A stretch of DNA of 64,000 nt from assembly GCA_030744755.1 (NCBI GenBank), contig JASLPY010000003.1, forward strand, positions 1 to 64,000, in the 5' to 3' direction. This document shows, in pieces, positions 17,301 through 25,445 of the stretch. Each line of letters opens with the position of its first letter. The stretch's first letter is position 1. The notes under the pieces are model-generated. The model had not been told where the DNA came from. It worked only from the letters and a program-made list of their open reading frames with translations, and made no database searches. The DNA comes from Kiritimatiellia bacterium. Lineage in GTDB: Bacteria > Verrucomicrobiota > Kiritimatiellia > UBA8416 > JADHWI01. Made by a program: the position numbers and the translations under genes.

Positions 17301-18969
17301 CTATGCCATAGTAGAGGAAGGACTTAGTGACATAACGATTGTCACCATTACGCAGGCAACCACTAGTCTTGCCAAGGAGGATGGTGAAACGATGTCCATG
17401 GGCATGGGGTTCCCCCCTGGCTACAACCAGGGAATCGAAGGCATCTTCTACGATGCTACGAACAACTGCTTCTACGCCGTCAAGGAATACTACGACATGG
17501 CGGTTTACCGGGTCTCGCCGGATACAAACTCGGTTACCGTCGAAGAACTCTTCGATGCAGAGACCGTTTTTGACGGGCCTGCAGTCGAAGACGACCTCTC
17601 CGACATAGCGTACAACCCGAAGTCAGGTCTACTCTACATCCTAAGCGATGAGAACAAGCGCATCTTCGAATGCGATCTTTCAGGAAACATATTGAGTTCC
17701 TTCCCCCTGACTGCCACTCAGCCAGAAGGAATCACTCTTTCGGCGGACATGTCCGAGCTCTACGTGGTAGGCGAACCCAACGAATACTTCCGTTACAAGC
17801 TCCAACCACAGTCCGATAGTGGCCCGGAAGGGGCATCTTTCGACATGACTGTGCAGCTAAGCTGGCAATGGACTAATACCGTCTCGGTTGAATACGCCAT
17901 AACGAGCAGTGATCCGGAGGTAACACCGAATGCCGATTTCGAACCGGTCACCGGTACCGTCGTGTTTGCGGCCGGATCAACCACACAGGTAGTGTCTATC
18001 TCGGTTCCGCTCGATGAAGAATCAGAAGCGGACGAGATTCTCGATGTTCACCTGACGAACACGGTAAACTCCACGTTGGACCAGAATCGCTTCTACGAAT
18101 ACACGATTCTCGGGAACACGGCGGTTTCGCTTGTTGTGCAGTCAATCCACGGCGAATGTACTCCGCCACCGGGAACGAATGTTTTCAACGCGGGCATGAT
18201 CGTGCCGTGCCGGATTACGAACTCTCCCGTTGACGTCGGAACCCTGGCTACCCAGTACGTCTGCGTAGGTTGGTCGGGTAGCAACGACGTATCAGCCGGC
18301 GGTTCCGACACGAACGCAGGCAACATCCTTTTGACAACCAACAGTAGCATCACCTGGCTCTGGAATACGAACATGTACCTCGACGTATCATGGACCGGGA
18401 GTGGAACCGTTGACAAGGCCTCCGGATGGTACGCGGGTGAATCAAATATCATGGTCACCGCTCAGCCAACGACCTACCACCATTTTGTTTCATGGACCGG
18501 AGATCTTGCCCCGGAGGACACGAATGATCCCCAGGTCACTGTTGCGATGGATCAACCCAGGTCGCTATCCGCGGACTTCACCGCCAACATGGCAACAAAC
18601 GGAACTCCTGAATGGTGGCTGGCAGAACACCACTGGCACACTAATGACTTCGATGCACTTGCCCTGAGCGACATTGACGGCGACGGCATGCCGGCCTGGG
18701 AAGAGCACGTTGCGGACACCATTCCGAACGACGCAACTTCGCGCCTGGCCGTGACATACCTCTACATCGGCGAAACCAATGCTGTCCTGGAATGGCTGAG
18801 CGTTACGACACGGCAGTACTCCGTATACCGCAGCCTTGATCTGGTCGCGGGCTGGGATCAACCCCCACTGGCGAGCAACCTGTGGGGACATGCGAGCGGA
18901 ACGAACGTGTTTACGGACACCAACGCCATCGAGGGCGCTTCCTACCAGGTCCGAACGACCAGGCCGTGA
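14392..18969 (+). CDS. Giant secreted protein with duplicated InlB-like, SdiA-regulated-like and Calx-beta modules
   Basis: The ATG at 14392 (agggagagg upstream) gives a clean signal peptide (MRVTTAIAIAAAGLAVATMA) and about 1525 residues; the frame is open further upstream but overlaps the preceding gene. An N-terminal domain (WRYLDNGSDQGTNW) precedes two copies of a block: a Trp-rich domain (LCTGWTGTGSVTNGSGT), a divergent InlB B-repeat (HWTGD...SLTAVFEV), an SdiA-regulated-like propeller (PEGICVV, GIEGIAYS, DLSDIAYD) and Calx-beta. A third Trp-rich plus InlB pair follows. The C-terminus has DIDGDGMPAWEEHVADTIP, like the end of the preceding giant protein. The gap to that gene is 55 nt, so they are probably co-transcribed. 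Function is unknown; an extracellular, calcium-binding structural or adhesive role is plausible. Confidence 0.82.
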   Translation: MRVTTAIAIAAAGLAVATMAQTATNTIELIPMGANWRYLDNGSDQGTNWSASGFDDSGWTSGYAQLGYGDGDETTVVSYGPQWWNKYITTYFRRTFEVSDTNVIFGFALSVIRDDGVVIYINGNNVLQNNISSPVDYLKLATATVNGSAESTPVEQDVPAGLVTEGTNVIAVEIHQRRPWDDDISFDLSLTAQTTSAVSLVVFSEHGDTVPAVGTNTYLPGAEVDCFVTESPLTLNGSTQVLCTGWTGTGSVTNGSGTNTTVQLTNDSTITWQWTTNAFWLDVESSQGGVVVGGDRWVSAGSTSVISAVALDYHVFTHWTGDTEGIDESNSTASVAMDRAKSLTAVFEVGTAEGNVRTPFVEFYVSSIVDRLNVTNQVTPLAGPVSSNFVGCTTVPSSNTVLVLVNDPPSIQVYGMDGAYSGRTIPLSGFSDPEGICVVDAGAGLFALVEEATNDISIVTITPATTDLVKGDAEVVSMDLGFDTGYESGIEGIAYSATNYGFFAVKEKQPMAVYWVPRQAGEGPAALELFDAETSLAATCSDLSDIAYDPYSGRLFFLCSDTPRIVECDIHGNVEGTRDVSAVSPEGISLSDSPFRAYMVSADGGYREFSSDTPASIGEEGSQEQIEVRLSWPWTNTVSVDFEIISDTAIAGSDYSPSNGTLTFIAGATNAFITIDILGDLETEGAELLVVSLTNAVDSQVGREPTYEYTIAGNVTVEYVVTSEHGGTVPTAGTNFVTAGIEVYFAVTNSPLYSPGGTTQYVCTGWTGTGSITDGSGTETSQVIAENSSIIWIWQTNVWLAVDSSEGGEVFGGNEWLANGSSARVDAVTFQDRHFAGWTGDVPPSLTNERPLWLVMDVARSVQAVFEVNTSTNGTLAYPVVAFSSTSQVDRLELLLSVTDLGGPVYDNISGCCLGPGTNEIMMISNRGNLSFDPPVIQIYDLDGNYKTNISMVGFDDTEGICRYKPDQNLYAIVEEGLSDITIVTITQATTSLAKEDGETMSMGMGFPPGYNQGIEGIFYDATNNCFYAVKEYYDMAVYRVSPDTNSVTVEELFDAETVFDGPAVEDDLSDIAYNPKSGLLYILSDENKRIFECDLSGNILSSFPLTATQPEGITLSADMSELYVVGEPNEYFRYKLQPQSDSGPEGASFDMTVQLSWQWTNTVSVEYAITSSDPEVTPNADFEPVTGTVVFAAGSTTQVVSISVPLDEESEADEILDVHLTNTVNSTLDQNRFYEYTILGNTAVSLVVQSIHGECTPPPGTNVFNAGMIVPCRITNSPVDVGTLATQYVCVGWSGSNDVSAGGSDTNAGNILLTTNSSITWLWNTNMYLDVSWTGSGTVDKASGWYAGESNIMVTAQPTTYHHFVSWTGDLAPEDTNDPQVTVAMDQPRSLSADFTANMATNGTPEWWLAEHHWHTNDFDALALSDIDGDGMPAWEEHVADTIPNDATSRLAVTYLYIGETNAVLEWLSVTTRQYSVYRSLDLVAGWDQPPLASNLWGHASGTNVFTDTNAIEGASYQVRTTRP

Positions 18970-18991
18970 CAAGATCCCAGGGCAGATGCAG

Positions 18992-19014
18992 GTTGCGCAA
19001 GCTATGCGCGCAAC
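18992..19014. terminator. Hairpin between convergent genes (possible bidirectional terminator)
   Basis: gttgcgc (18992-18998) pairs with gcgcaac (19008-19014) across a 9-nt loop, 23 nt after the plus-strand stop and about 100 nt from the end of the facing gspF gene. There is no clear T-tract, so a terminator role is inferred from position only. Confidence 0.3.
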
Positions 19015-19120
19015 TTCTACATGGACGGTATGGTATCCCGTCCTACCTGGCGAAATACTGTCGAAAGCCACGGGCAGCAGCACAAGTGCAATGCACGGCT
19101 CAAGATGGCGCCTTTCATTC

Positions 19121-20398
19121 CTACTGAGACATCTCGGTGATGATCGAGATAAGTGGAATGAACATGGCTATAACGATGGTACCGATGATTACGGCGAGGA
19201 AGATAATCATCACCGGCTCGATGATGGAGGTCAACCCCTCAACAGTGGTGTCTACTTCGTCATCGTAGTTGTCGGCAATCCTCAGAAGCATGTCGGGAAG
19301 AGCGCCGGTTTCCTCGCCAACGTCCACCATGCTGACCACCATGTCAGGAAACTCGCCGGAGGACTCAAGCGGCAGTGCCATCGTTTCACCTTCCTTCACG
19401 CTGTCATGAACGTGCTGAACAGCCCTTGCAATCACTTCGTTGCCCGATGTGTCGCGAACGATGTTAAGGGCCTGCAGGACGGGAACGCCTGAGTTCATGA
19501 GCGTGCCCAGCGTACGTGAGAGGCGAGCGATCGCGCTTTTTCTGAATAGCCCACCGAACAGGGGTGTTCTAAGCTTGAACTTATCCAGCAGGTAACTTCC
19601 CATTTCCGTACGGCGCCACAGTTTAACGAGAACAACGACGACGAATATTCCGCCGAGGATGTACATCCACCGGTGTGCGACAAGGTTACTGACATCGATT
19701 ACGAACTGCGTAAGGGGCGGAAGACCACCCTCCCCCAGAAGATCTCTGAAAATGACTTCAAATCGAGGTATCACGAAGACAAGCAGAAAGGCCAGAATTC
19801 CGATAGCCGCGACCATGACAACAACAGGATAGATCATGGCGCTCTTGACCTTGTTCTTGATCTTCTCGGCCTTCTCCATAAATTCGGCGAGCCGTGCAAG
19901 AACCACCTCGAGCACACCACCGGCCTCACCCGCCTTAACCATGTTCACGAAAAGATTGTCAAATATCCCCGGATACTGACCGAGCGCTTCAGAAAATGTG
20001 CTTCCGCCTTCTACGGCCTCTCCCATCCCGTTGACCGCTTCGCGAAGCAAAACGTTCTTCTCCTGCTTAAGGAGGATTCTCAATCCCCTGAGAAGGGGGA
20101 GACCAGCTTCAACAAGTGTCGCCAGCTGCCGGGTGAAGGTCATCAACTGCTTGGGCCTAACGCGTCCCCTGAGAAAACGAGGAAGCCTGATCTCCATACT
20201 GAGACCACCCTTGGCCTCGCCTACCCCCTTAGTGTGTTTTGATCCAGCTCCCTTGGACCCGTCAACGGGCACCACGCGTGTTGGGAAGAAACCCTTCGAC
20301 CTGATCAGCGCGATCGCTTGCGACTGGTTCTCCGCATCGAGGACACCATCGGTCTCAGATCCTTTTGAGTCCATCGCAACATAACGGTACTTAGGCAT
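19121..20398 (-). CDS. gspF: Type II secretion inner-membrane platform protein GspF
   Basis: GspF/PilC is the polytopic inner-membrane platform that connects the secretion ATPase to the growing pseudopilus. The N-terminal MPKYRYVAMDSKG leads to a proline/glycine-rich linker and two T2SSF repeats: LMTFTRQLATLVEAGLPLL and ARLSRTLGTLMNSGVPVL. Long hydrophobic segments follow each repeat (YPVVVMVAAIGILAFLLVFV, then ILGGIFVVVVLV, and a C-terminal one ending in ISIITEMSQ). The ATG at 20398 has gaggagg upstream; a start six codons earlier lacks such a site. It is convergent with the giant-protein genes. GspE, D and C are not in the window. Length (425 residues) is normal. Confidence 0.92.
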   Translation of the reverse strand: MPKYRYVAMDSKGSETDGVLDAENQSQAIALIRSKGFFPTRVVPVDGSKGAGSKHTKGVGEAKGGLSMEIRLPRFLRGRVRPKQLMTFTRQLATLVEAGLPLLRGLRILLKQEKNVLLREAVNGMGEAVEGGSTFSEALGQYPGIFDNLFVNMVKAGEAGGVLEVVLARLAEFMEKAEKIKNKVKSAMIYPVVVMVAAIGILAFLLVFVIPRFEVIFRDLLGEGGLPPLTQFVIDVSNLVAHRWMYILGGIFVVVVLVKLWRRTEMGSYLLDKFKLRTPLFGGLFRKSAIARLSRTLGTLMNSGVPVLQALNIVRDTSGNEVIARAVQHVHDSVKEGETMALPLESSGEFPDMVVSMVDVGEETGALPDMLLRIADNYDDEVDTTVEGLTSIIEPVMIIFLAVIIGTIVIAMFIPLISIITEMSQ

Positions 20399-20532
20399 CG
20401 GCGCGGGCCTCCTCAATCAGCTCAAGATCTTGCAGTAATACTCCTGAATAAGATATAGAGCAAACTAGCAGCATACGGGTTGGGCTGCAAGGCTAGAACG
20501 TTGAGAGCAATCTGCGTTGTTACGCAAATTGC

Positions 20533-20674
20533 AGGGGCTAGGCGCTAGGGGTTAGGGATTAGTGGGACGCCTGCATCTGGTAGAGCCATGCCTGTGTGGT
20601 AACTCGTTCAGGACCGTGGGGTCGATATCCAGGACGAGATGTCCTAGCTACTAATGCCTCGCGCCTAACGCCTT
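20533..20674. repeat. Imperfect inverted-repeat element in the rplQ-gspF gap
   Basis: The left arm (20533-20568, ggctaggcgctagg...gattagt) and right arm (20641-20674, actaatgcctcgcgcctaacg) are imperfect inverted copies of about 34 nt around a 72-nt centre. It lies in a 500-nt gap without any supported gene. It may be a miniature transposable or REP-type element; only one copy is visible here. Confidence 0.4.
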
Positions 20675-20838
20675 ACGCTGTGGGGTAAAGAGAATCTTTC
20701 ACCTCAGTTTCGGCCAGCTATCATTGATCGATATCGCATCGCAGATGGCTCGTTGAGAGGATTCTCCTCTGTGGCCTGTTCAGGGTCACAGTCAGCCCGA
20801 AAACCGCGAGTTCTGTGATGAGCCCTGCGTGTGAGCGT

Positions 20839-20873
20839 GGAAGTTCCCAGCGGGTTTGAGCCCGCAACTTTCC
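20839..20873 (-). terminator. Long stem-loop downstream of rplQ (possible terminator)
   Basis: On the minus strand ggaaagtt...gcggg, a tcaaa-type loop and cccgc...aacttcc form a stem-loop of about 12 bp with an internal bulge, 46 nt after the rplQ stop. This is where the ribosomal superoperon should end. No run of T follows, so it may be a 3' stability hairpin rather than an intrinsic terminator. The remaining sequence of the 20399-20918 gap, other than the inverted-repeat element, shows nothing recognisable. Confidence 0.4.
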
Positions 20874-20918
20874 ATTGGAAGCACTATGAAGAGTATGAGA
20901 GAGAAGGTGCGATAGAAA

Positions 20919-21359
20919 CTACGAGGCCTCTTCAGTCTTCTCAGTCTTATCTGCCTTCTTCTTTTTCTTGCTGACGGCCTGAACGCCGACCCATTCGAGC
21001 AGGGCCATCTCGGAACCGTCGCTGCGTCGCCGGCCAAGCTTGAGGATCCTTGTGTATCCGCCCTGCCGGCCTTCGAATTTCGAAATCATATCATCAAAGA
21101 GGATCCCGACGGGTTTCGGCTTGTTCAATCTCGAAATGGCCAGCCTGCGGGCGGCCAACTTTGCCTCCGGAGTCTCCGCCTGCGCTGCCTTCCGCCCGAG
21201 AGTTACCATTCGCTCGGCCAGTTTGCGTGCCTGCTTAGCCTTTGCGAGAGTCGTCTTGATCTGTTTCTCTGTTATCAGGTGACAGACCAGAGAAGCCATC
21301 GTAGCCTTACGGTGTGCCGACGACCGTCCCAGTTTCGTATCCTGTTTTCTGTGACGCAT
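20919..21359 (-). CDS. rplQ: 50S ribosomal protein bL17
   Basis: bL17 is a large-subunit protein near the exit of the peptide tunnel. The start MRHRKQDTKLGRSSAHRKAT and ERMVTLGRKAAQ are diagnostic. At 146 residues it is longer than the E. coli protein (127), owing to a lysine-rich, then acidic tail (KKKKKADKTEKTEEAS). It is the last gene of the alpha cluster, 17 nt after rpoA, and the last gene of the whole 31-kb minus-strand array. Confidence 0.96.
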   Translation of the reverse strand: MRHRKQDTKLGRSSAHRKATMASLVCHLITEKQIKTTLAKAKQARKLAERMVTLGRKAAQAETPEAKLAARRLAISRLNKPKPVGILFDDMISKFEGRQGGYTRILKLGRRRSDGSEMALLEWVGVQAVSKKKKKADKTEKTEEAS

Positions 21360-21376
21360 TTCTCTATTCCCTGCCC

Positions 21377-22384
21377 CTAATCGTCTTTTCTGGCAATCTC
21401 GTCAAGAAGCTCGGTGTCGATTGACATACCGAGGCCGAGGCCGAGCTCAATAAGCTTACCCTTGATTTCATTCAAGGACTTCTTACCGAAGTTGCGGTAC
21501 TTCAGCATATCTGCTTCCGTCTTCTGGGCCAGCTGACCAACTGTGGTGATATTCGCGTTGTTCAAGCAGTTCGCGGCACGAACGCTCAGTTCGATCTCGT
21601 TAACACTCATGTTGAGCTTTCTACGTAGATCTTCACGTTCAGCGTCAACCTGCTTCTCGGTTTCCTCAAACTCCACGATATTCTCATCATAGTTGACGAA
21701 GACATCAAGATGGTGACGCAGAATGGCCGAAGCCATGGTCAATGCCTCATCGGGCGTAAGACGTCCATCTGTCCATACATCGAGGATGAGCTTATCGTAA
21801 TCGGTTCTCTGTCCGACCCGCGTGTGCTCCGTGGAGAAATTAACGCGTCGTACAGGAGAGAAAACCGCATCCATTGGTATGGTTCCGATTTCCTGGTCGG
21901 CGACCTTGTTCCATTCGGCGGGACAGTAACCGCGGCCACTCATTACCTCGATCTCCATGTCCAGCTTGGCACCTTTTTCAAGCGTGGCAATATGGCAGCT
22001 CGGATTCAGCACTTCAACATTGCCGGCGGTTTCGATATCCGCGGCTGTTACCTCGGCGGGACCCTTTGCCTTTACGGTAAGCTGCACTTTCTCACGAACG
22101 TAGGTCTTGAGAAGCACCTGCTTCAGATTCAGGACGATATCTGTTACGTCCTCAACCACGCCGGGCATCGAGCAGAACTCGTGATCTACGCCACCGATCC
22201 TGACCGCGGTTATCGCGGCGCCCTCTATAGAAGAGAGCAGAACCCTGCGCAGGGAGTTACCAATGGTTCGTCCATAGCCGACCTCGAAGGGTTCGGCAAC
22301 GAATGTTGAATACGTATCAGTGCTGGTGGTATCGTCCTTAACCACCCGCTTCGGCATTTCAAACCTACTGAGTCTCATAGGCAT
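21377..22384 (-). CDS. rpoA: RNA polymerase alpha subunit
   Basis: Alpha nucleates RNA polymerase assembly as a dimer, and its C-terminal domain contacts UP elements and activators. Visible are the dimerisation motif GRTIGNSLRRVLLSS in the N-terminal domain and, after an acidic linker, a C-terminal domain with NELELSVRAANCLN-like sequence and KYRNFGKKSLNEIK. The ATG at 22384 (MPMRLSRF) is preferred over a GTG eight codons upstream because gagaaaggg then serves as the ribosome site. This gives 335 residues, the usual length. It lies between rpsD and rplQ, the conserved alpha-operon order. Confidence 0.96.
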   Translation of the reverse strand: MPMRLSRFEMPKRVVKDDTTSTDTYSTFVAEPFEVGYGRTIGNSLRRVLLSSIEGAAITAVRIGGVDHEFCSMPGVVEDVTDIVLNLKQVLLKTYVREKVQLTVKAKGPAEVTAADIETAGNVEVLNPSCHIATLEKGAKLDMEIEVMSGRGYCPAEWNKVADQEIGTIPMDAVFSPVRRVNFSTEHTRVGQRTDYDKLILDVWTDGRLTPDEALTMASAILRHHLDVFVNYDENIVEFEETEKQVDAEREDLRRKLNMSVNEIELSVRAANCLNNANITTVGQLAQKTEADMLKYRNFGKKSLNEIKGKLIELGLGLGMSIDTELLDEIARKDD

Positions 22385-22445
22385 TGTTTTATACCCTTTC
22401 TCGACCACTCAGGAACTTGATCAGACAACGCTGTTTGCGCGTCAT

Positions 22446-23075
22446 TTACTTGGAGTACAATTCCACCACGAGCTGCTCGTCAACGTTCGGAGCAATCTCT
22501 TCCCGCGTTGGAATGCGAACAAATGCACCCTGGAAATTCTTCGCGTCCAGGCTCATCCACGTAGGAACACCGCGACCATCAGAGGCCTCGAGGCCCTTTG
22601 CAGCCAATTCCCTGCTTTTTTTCGATTCTTTAACCTGGACCGTACACCCGGCACCAACCATCATCGACGGTATGTTGGCCTGGCGACCATCCAGAAGTAC
22701 ATGGTTGTGCAGAACTAACTGCCTCGCAGCCTTCCGCGAACTTGCGAATCCGAGCCTGTAAACAACGTTATCCAGCCTGGATTCAAGTAACTGCAAAAGT
22801 TGCTCACCCGTTACGCCGCTACGCTTTGCCGCACGGTCAAAGAAAAGCCTGAACTGCTTCTCCTGCATACCGTACTGCCTGCGAAGTCTCTGCTTCTCTC
22901 TAAGCTGTACGCCGTAGTCGGAGAGCTTGCGGCTCCGGCGCTGACCGTGCATGCCTGGCGCAGGCTTTCCGGTCTCGATGGGGCACTTTGCCATATAGCA
23001 GCGCGTACCCTTAAGGAAAAGCTTCATGCCTTCCCTGCGGCATTTCTTACAAGATGGTCCTGTGTACCTGCCCAC
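22446..23075 (-). CDS. rpsD: 30S ribosomal protein uS4
   Basis: uS4 is a primary 16S rRNA binder and, in E. coli, the repressor of its own operon. It has the zinc-binding N-terminus (CKKCRREG, then C-x-x-x-x-C in CYMAKC), followed by the S4 RNA-binding fold (ESRLDNVVYRLGFASSRKAARQLV). Length is 209. The start is a GTG that directly follows the uS11 stop, with aaggaga as a strong ribosome site inside the end of uS11, so the two are probably coupled. Confidence 0.96.
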   Translation of the reverse strand: MGRYTGPSCKKCRREGMKLFLKGTRCYMAKCPIETGKPAPGMHGQRRSRKLSDYGVQLREKQRLRRQYGMQEKQFRLFFDRAAKRSGVTGEQLLQLLESRLDNVVYRLGFASSRKAARQLVLHNHVLLDGRQANIPSMMVGAGCTVQVKESKKSRELAAKGLEASDGRGVPTWMSLDAKNFQGAFVRIPTREEIAPNVDEQLVVELYSK

Positions 23076-23981
23076 TTAGACTCTCCTTCTCTTCCTGGGC
23101 CGACACCCATTATGGGGAACAGACGTGATATCCTTTATAAGAGATATATTCAGACCGGATGACTGCAGTGCCCTGATCGCGGATTCCCTTCCCGCACCAG
23201 CCCCCTGCACGCGCACCTCGATCTCATGCATACCACGGCCAACCGCCTGCCGGGCCGCGTCCTGCGCAACCAAGGTTGCCGCGAACGCAGTGCTCTTGCG
23301 GGAACCCTTAAAGCCTGCCCTGCCCGCACTGCTCCAGGCGATAACGCCACCGCGTGTATCCGTGATTGAAACAACTGTATTGTTAAATGTGGCCTTCACG
23401 TGGGCTATTCCTACGGCAACGGCACCAGGACGACCCCTGCGGGCCTTACGGCTGTCATCCACCGGCTCCGCTGCGGCAGCACCGGCGACCGGTGTCTTTG
23501 TCCCGCCTTCTGCCTTTGCGACAGGGGCTTCTTCGGCCTTCGGTTCTTCCTTCGCGGCCGGAGCCCCTTCAGGCTTGGGTTCTTCCTTCGCGGCCGGAGC
23601 CCCTTCAGACTTTGGCTCTTCCTCAGCGACCGGAGCCGCTTCAGCCTTGGGTTCTTCTTCAGCGACCGGAGTCGCTTCAGCCTTGGGTTCTTCTTCAGCG
23701 ACCGGAGTCGCTTCAGCCTTGGGTTCTTCTTCAGCGACCGGAGCCGTTTCAGCCTTAGGTTCTTCCTCAGCGACCGGAGCCTCTTCAGCCTTGGGTTCTT
23801 CTTCAGCAACCGGGGCCTCCTCAGCCTGGGGCGTCTCGCTTGAACCCGCGGCCTCGGCTTCAGTATTCACCGGCGCCTCAGACTCGGGTGCTGCCACGGG
23901 CTTTTCCTCGACGGCATCTGTGGCCGCCTCGGGCTCGGGTTGCTGGTTTTCAGGTATTTTGCTGTCAGCTTCGTCAGCCAT
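23076..23981 (-). CDS. rpsK: 30S ribosomal protein uS11 with a long acidic repeat extension
   Basis: The last ~128 residues are a normal uS11, the platform protein at the mRNA exit and E site: [58 protein letters not shown]. In front are about 173 extra residues. They start [14 protein letters not shown] and contain eight full copies and one partial copy of a 12-residue repeat of the type [12 protein letters not shown] (residues 53-156, nt 23514-23825), then an Ala-rich linker. The family is usually about 130 residues. No start codon with a comparable ribosome site was noted next to the conserved core, and the repeat stays in frame with amino-acid-level conservation, so the extension seems translated. 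The last two full units swap Glu for Lys (AAKEEPK). The function of the tail is unknown. Confidence 0.93.
   Translation of the reverse strand: MADEADSKIPENQQPEPEAATDAVEEKPVAAPESEAPVNTEAEAAGSSETPQAEEAPVAEEEPKAEEAPVAEEEPKAETAPVAEEEPKAEATPVAEEEPKAEATPVAEEEPKAEAAPVAEEEPKSEGAPAAKEEPKPEGAPAAKEEPKAEEAPVAKAEGGTKTPVAGAAAAEPVDDSRKARRGRPGAVAVGIAHVKATFNNTVVSITDTRGGVIAWSSAGRAGFKGSRKSTAFAATLVAQDAARQAVGRGMHEIEVRVQGAGAGRESAIRALQSSGLNISLIKDITSVPHNGCRPRKRRRV
23514..23825 (-). repeat. In-frame 36-nt tandem repeat inside rpsK
   Basis: Eight and a half units of 36 nt encode [12 protein letters not shown] variants. Neighbouring units are nearly identical at DNA level, while the last two full units are diverged, which suggests recent expansion by slippage or unequal exchange. 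Copy number could differ between strains. Confidence 0.9.
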
Positions 23982-23998
23982 TTAAATAAGCTCCCTGC

Positions 23999-24394
23999 CT
24001 ACTTACTCTTAATTGCCGCACGGGCAGCCTTGTCCCTGATCGCACCTACCGTGCGCTTGGGACCTTTACGTGTTCGCGCGTTCGTACTGGTTCGCTGGCC
24101 TCGTGCAGGCAAACCCCTTCGATGCCGGAGTCCCCTGTAGCTGCCTATACTGATAAGTCGTCTAATATTCTGGGATACTTCGCGGCGCAGGTCACCCTCG
24201 ACGCGGTATTTCTGAATCTCCGCCATTACTTTACGTAAATCATCCGGTGAAAGATCATCCGCCTTGGCGGCCGGATCTATCTTCGATGCAGTCACGATTT
24301 CCTTGGCCCTTTTCGGACCAATCCCGTGGATATATCGAAGAGCGTATTCGATTCTCTTTCGCCCCGGAACATCAACACCAAGCAGTCTCGGCAT
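23999..24394 (-). CDS. rpsM: 30S ribosomal protein uS13
   Basis: uS13 sits in the head of the small subunit and bridges to the large subunit and P-site tRNA. Diagnostic are [33 protein letters not shown] and the basic C-terminal region [19 protein letters not shown]. Length is 131 (usual about 120), with an Ala/Lys-rich end. It follows rpmJ by 12 nt and precedes rpsK, the normal alpha-cluster order. Confidence 0.96.
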   Translation of the reverse strand: MPRLLGVDVPGRKRIEYALRYIHGIGPKRAKEIVTASKIDPAAKADDLSPDDLRKVMAEIQKYRVEGDLRREVSQNIRRLISIGSYRGLRHRRGLPARGQRTSTNARTRKGPKRTVGAIRDKAARAAIKSK

Positions 24395-24406
24395 GGAACT
24401 CCTCCT

Positions 24407-24520
24407 CTACCCTTGCCTTTGCTTGTGGCGCGGATTCGTGCACAGAACCCGGACAACGCCTTTACGACGTATGACCTTGCACTGCTCGCACATTCTTCTA
24501 ACTGAACTACGAACTTTCAT
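24407..24520 (-). CDS. rpmJ: 50S ribosomal protein bL36
   Basis: A 37-residue protein that begins [20 protein letters not shown] and ends with [11 protein letters not shown]. Three Cys and one His form the zinc site, so this is the C+ form. It lies between map and rpsM, where rpmJ is expected at the end of the spc cluster. infA, often found just upstream, does not fit in the 80-nt gap to map. Confidence 0.95.
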   Translation of the reverse strand: MKVRSSVRRMCEQCKVIRRKGVVRVLCTNPRHKQRQG

Positions 24521-24600
24521 TGCCCGTCTCCACCTATTTCACAAAGCCAAGTAAGGTACTTTACTTCTTTAACTGAAGTCTACACAAATCTGCGGTTTTT

Positions 24601-25353
24601 TTAATGCTCACCCAGGGTCAGAATCTCTGCTTCCCCGTTTCGCACCGCTATAGTGTGCTCACAATGTGCCGATGGCAGTCTGTCGCCTGTCAGCACGGTC
24701 CATCCATCATCCTGAACGTCCACCTCTGCCGCCCCAAGGTTGACCATCGGCTCAATTGCCAGCGTCATCCCCTCTTTCAGCACCGGGCCACGTCCAGGTA
24801 TGCCAAAGTTAGGCACCTGCGGCTCTTCGTGCATCTTCCGGCCTATACCATGGCCGACGAACTCTCGAACCACCGAAAACCCCGCCGCTTCGGCGGTGGT
24901 TTGCACGGCATTCGATATGTCCGACACCCTGTTTCCTGCAGTTGCCGCCGCTATCCCCGCAACCAGAGCCTCTTCGGTTATCTTCACCAGGCTCACAACG
25001 GCCGGGTTGGTTACTCCCACCATAACGGTTGTAGCCGTGTCGCCCACGAAGCCATCAAGAACCAGCCCAACGTCAACGCTTACGATGTCTCCCAGCTCTA
25101 TCCGCCTCCGGCCGGGTATCCCGTGGACAACCGCCTCGTTTACCGAAATACAAATCTTTCCCGGAAAACCCCTGTACCCCAGGAACGCGTTCGTGGCACC
25201 TGCCTCAACGATCATCTCGTGGGCATATTCACCCAGTTCCTCGGTCGTAACTCCTGGACTTACTTTCGAAGCCACTTCGTCGCGCACCTTTGCGACAAGC
25301 TTGCAGCTCGCCCTCATCCGGGCCAGGTCCGCCTCATTCTTTATGATGATCAT
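24601..25353 (-). CDS. map: Methionine aminopeptidase, type I
   Basis: The enzyme removes the initiator methionine from new proteins in the cytosol, using a two-metal site. The metal ligands and catalytic His can be seen in order: VVHGIPG, VDVGLVLDGFVGDTATT (two Asp), VGHGIGRKMHEEP, IEPMVNLG and HCEHTIAV. Length (250) is that of the short bacterial type without an N-terminal zinc domain. It lies between secY and rpmJ, as in many spc clusters where adk is lost or moved. Confidence 0.96.
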   Translation of the reverse strand: MIIIKNEADLARMRASCKLVAKVRDEVASKVSPGVTTEELGEYAHEMIVEAGATNAFLGYRGFPGKICISVNEAVVHGIPGRRRIELGDIVSVDVGLVLDGFVGDTATTVMVGVTNPAVVSLVKITEEALVAGIAAATAGNRVSDISNAVQTTAEAAGFSVVREFVGHGIGRKMHEEPQVPNFGIPGRGPVLKEGMTLAIEPMVNLGAAEVDVQDDGWTVLTGDRLPSAHCEHTIAVRNGEAEILTLGEH

Positions 25354-25445
25354 CCGTCACTTACTCCGCCTGTCCTGTTTCCACAGGGCCGGGAGAGCTG
25401 TCGTGGGCACAACTTTATCCCGGCGGACAGATGCTCGCTCCCAAG

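Noticed and set aside
23514-23825. CRISPR-like array of 36-nt repeats
   Set aside because: The repeats are contiguous, without spacers, and encode an in-frame acidic peptide in rpsK.
23125-23985. Ser/Ala-rich repeat protein on the plus strand (286 codons)
   Set aside because: It is the mirror of the rpsK repeat; the minus strand carries the conserved uS11 core and a proper ribosome site.
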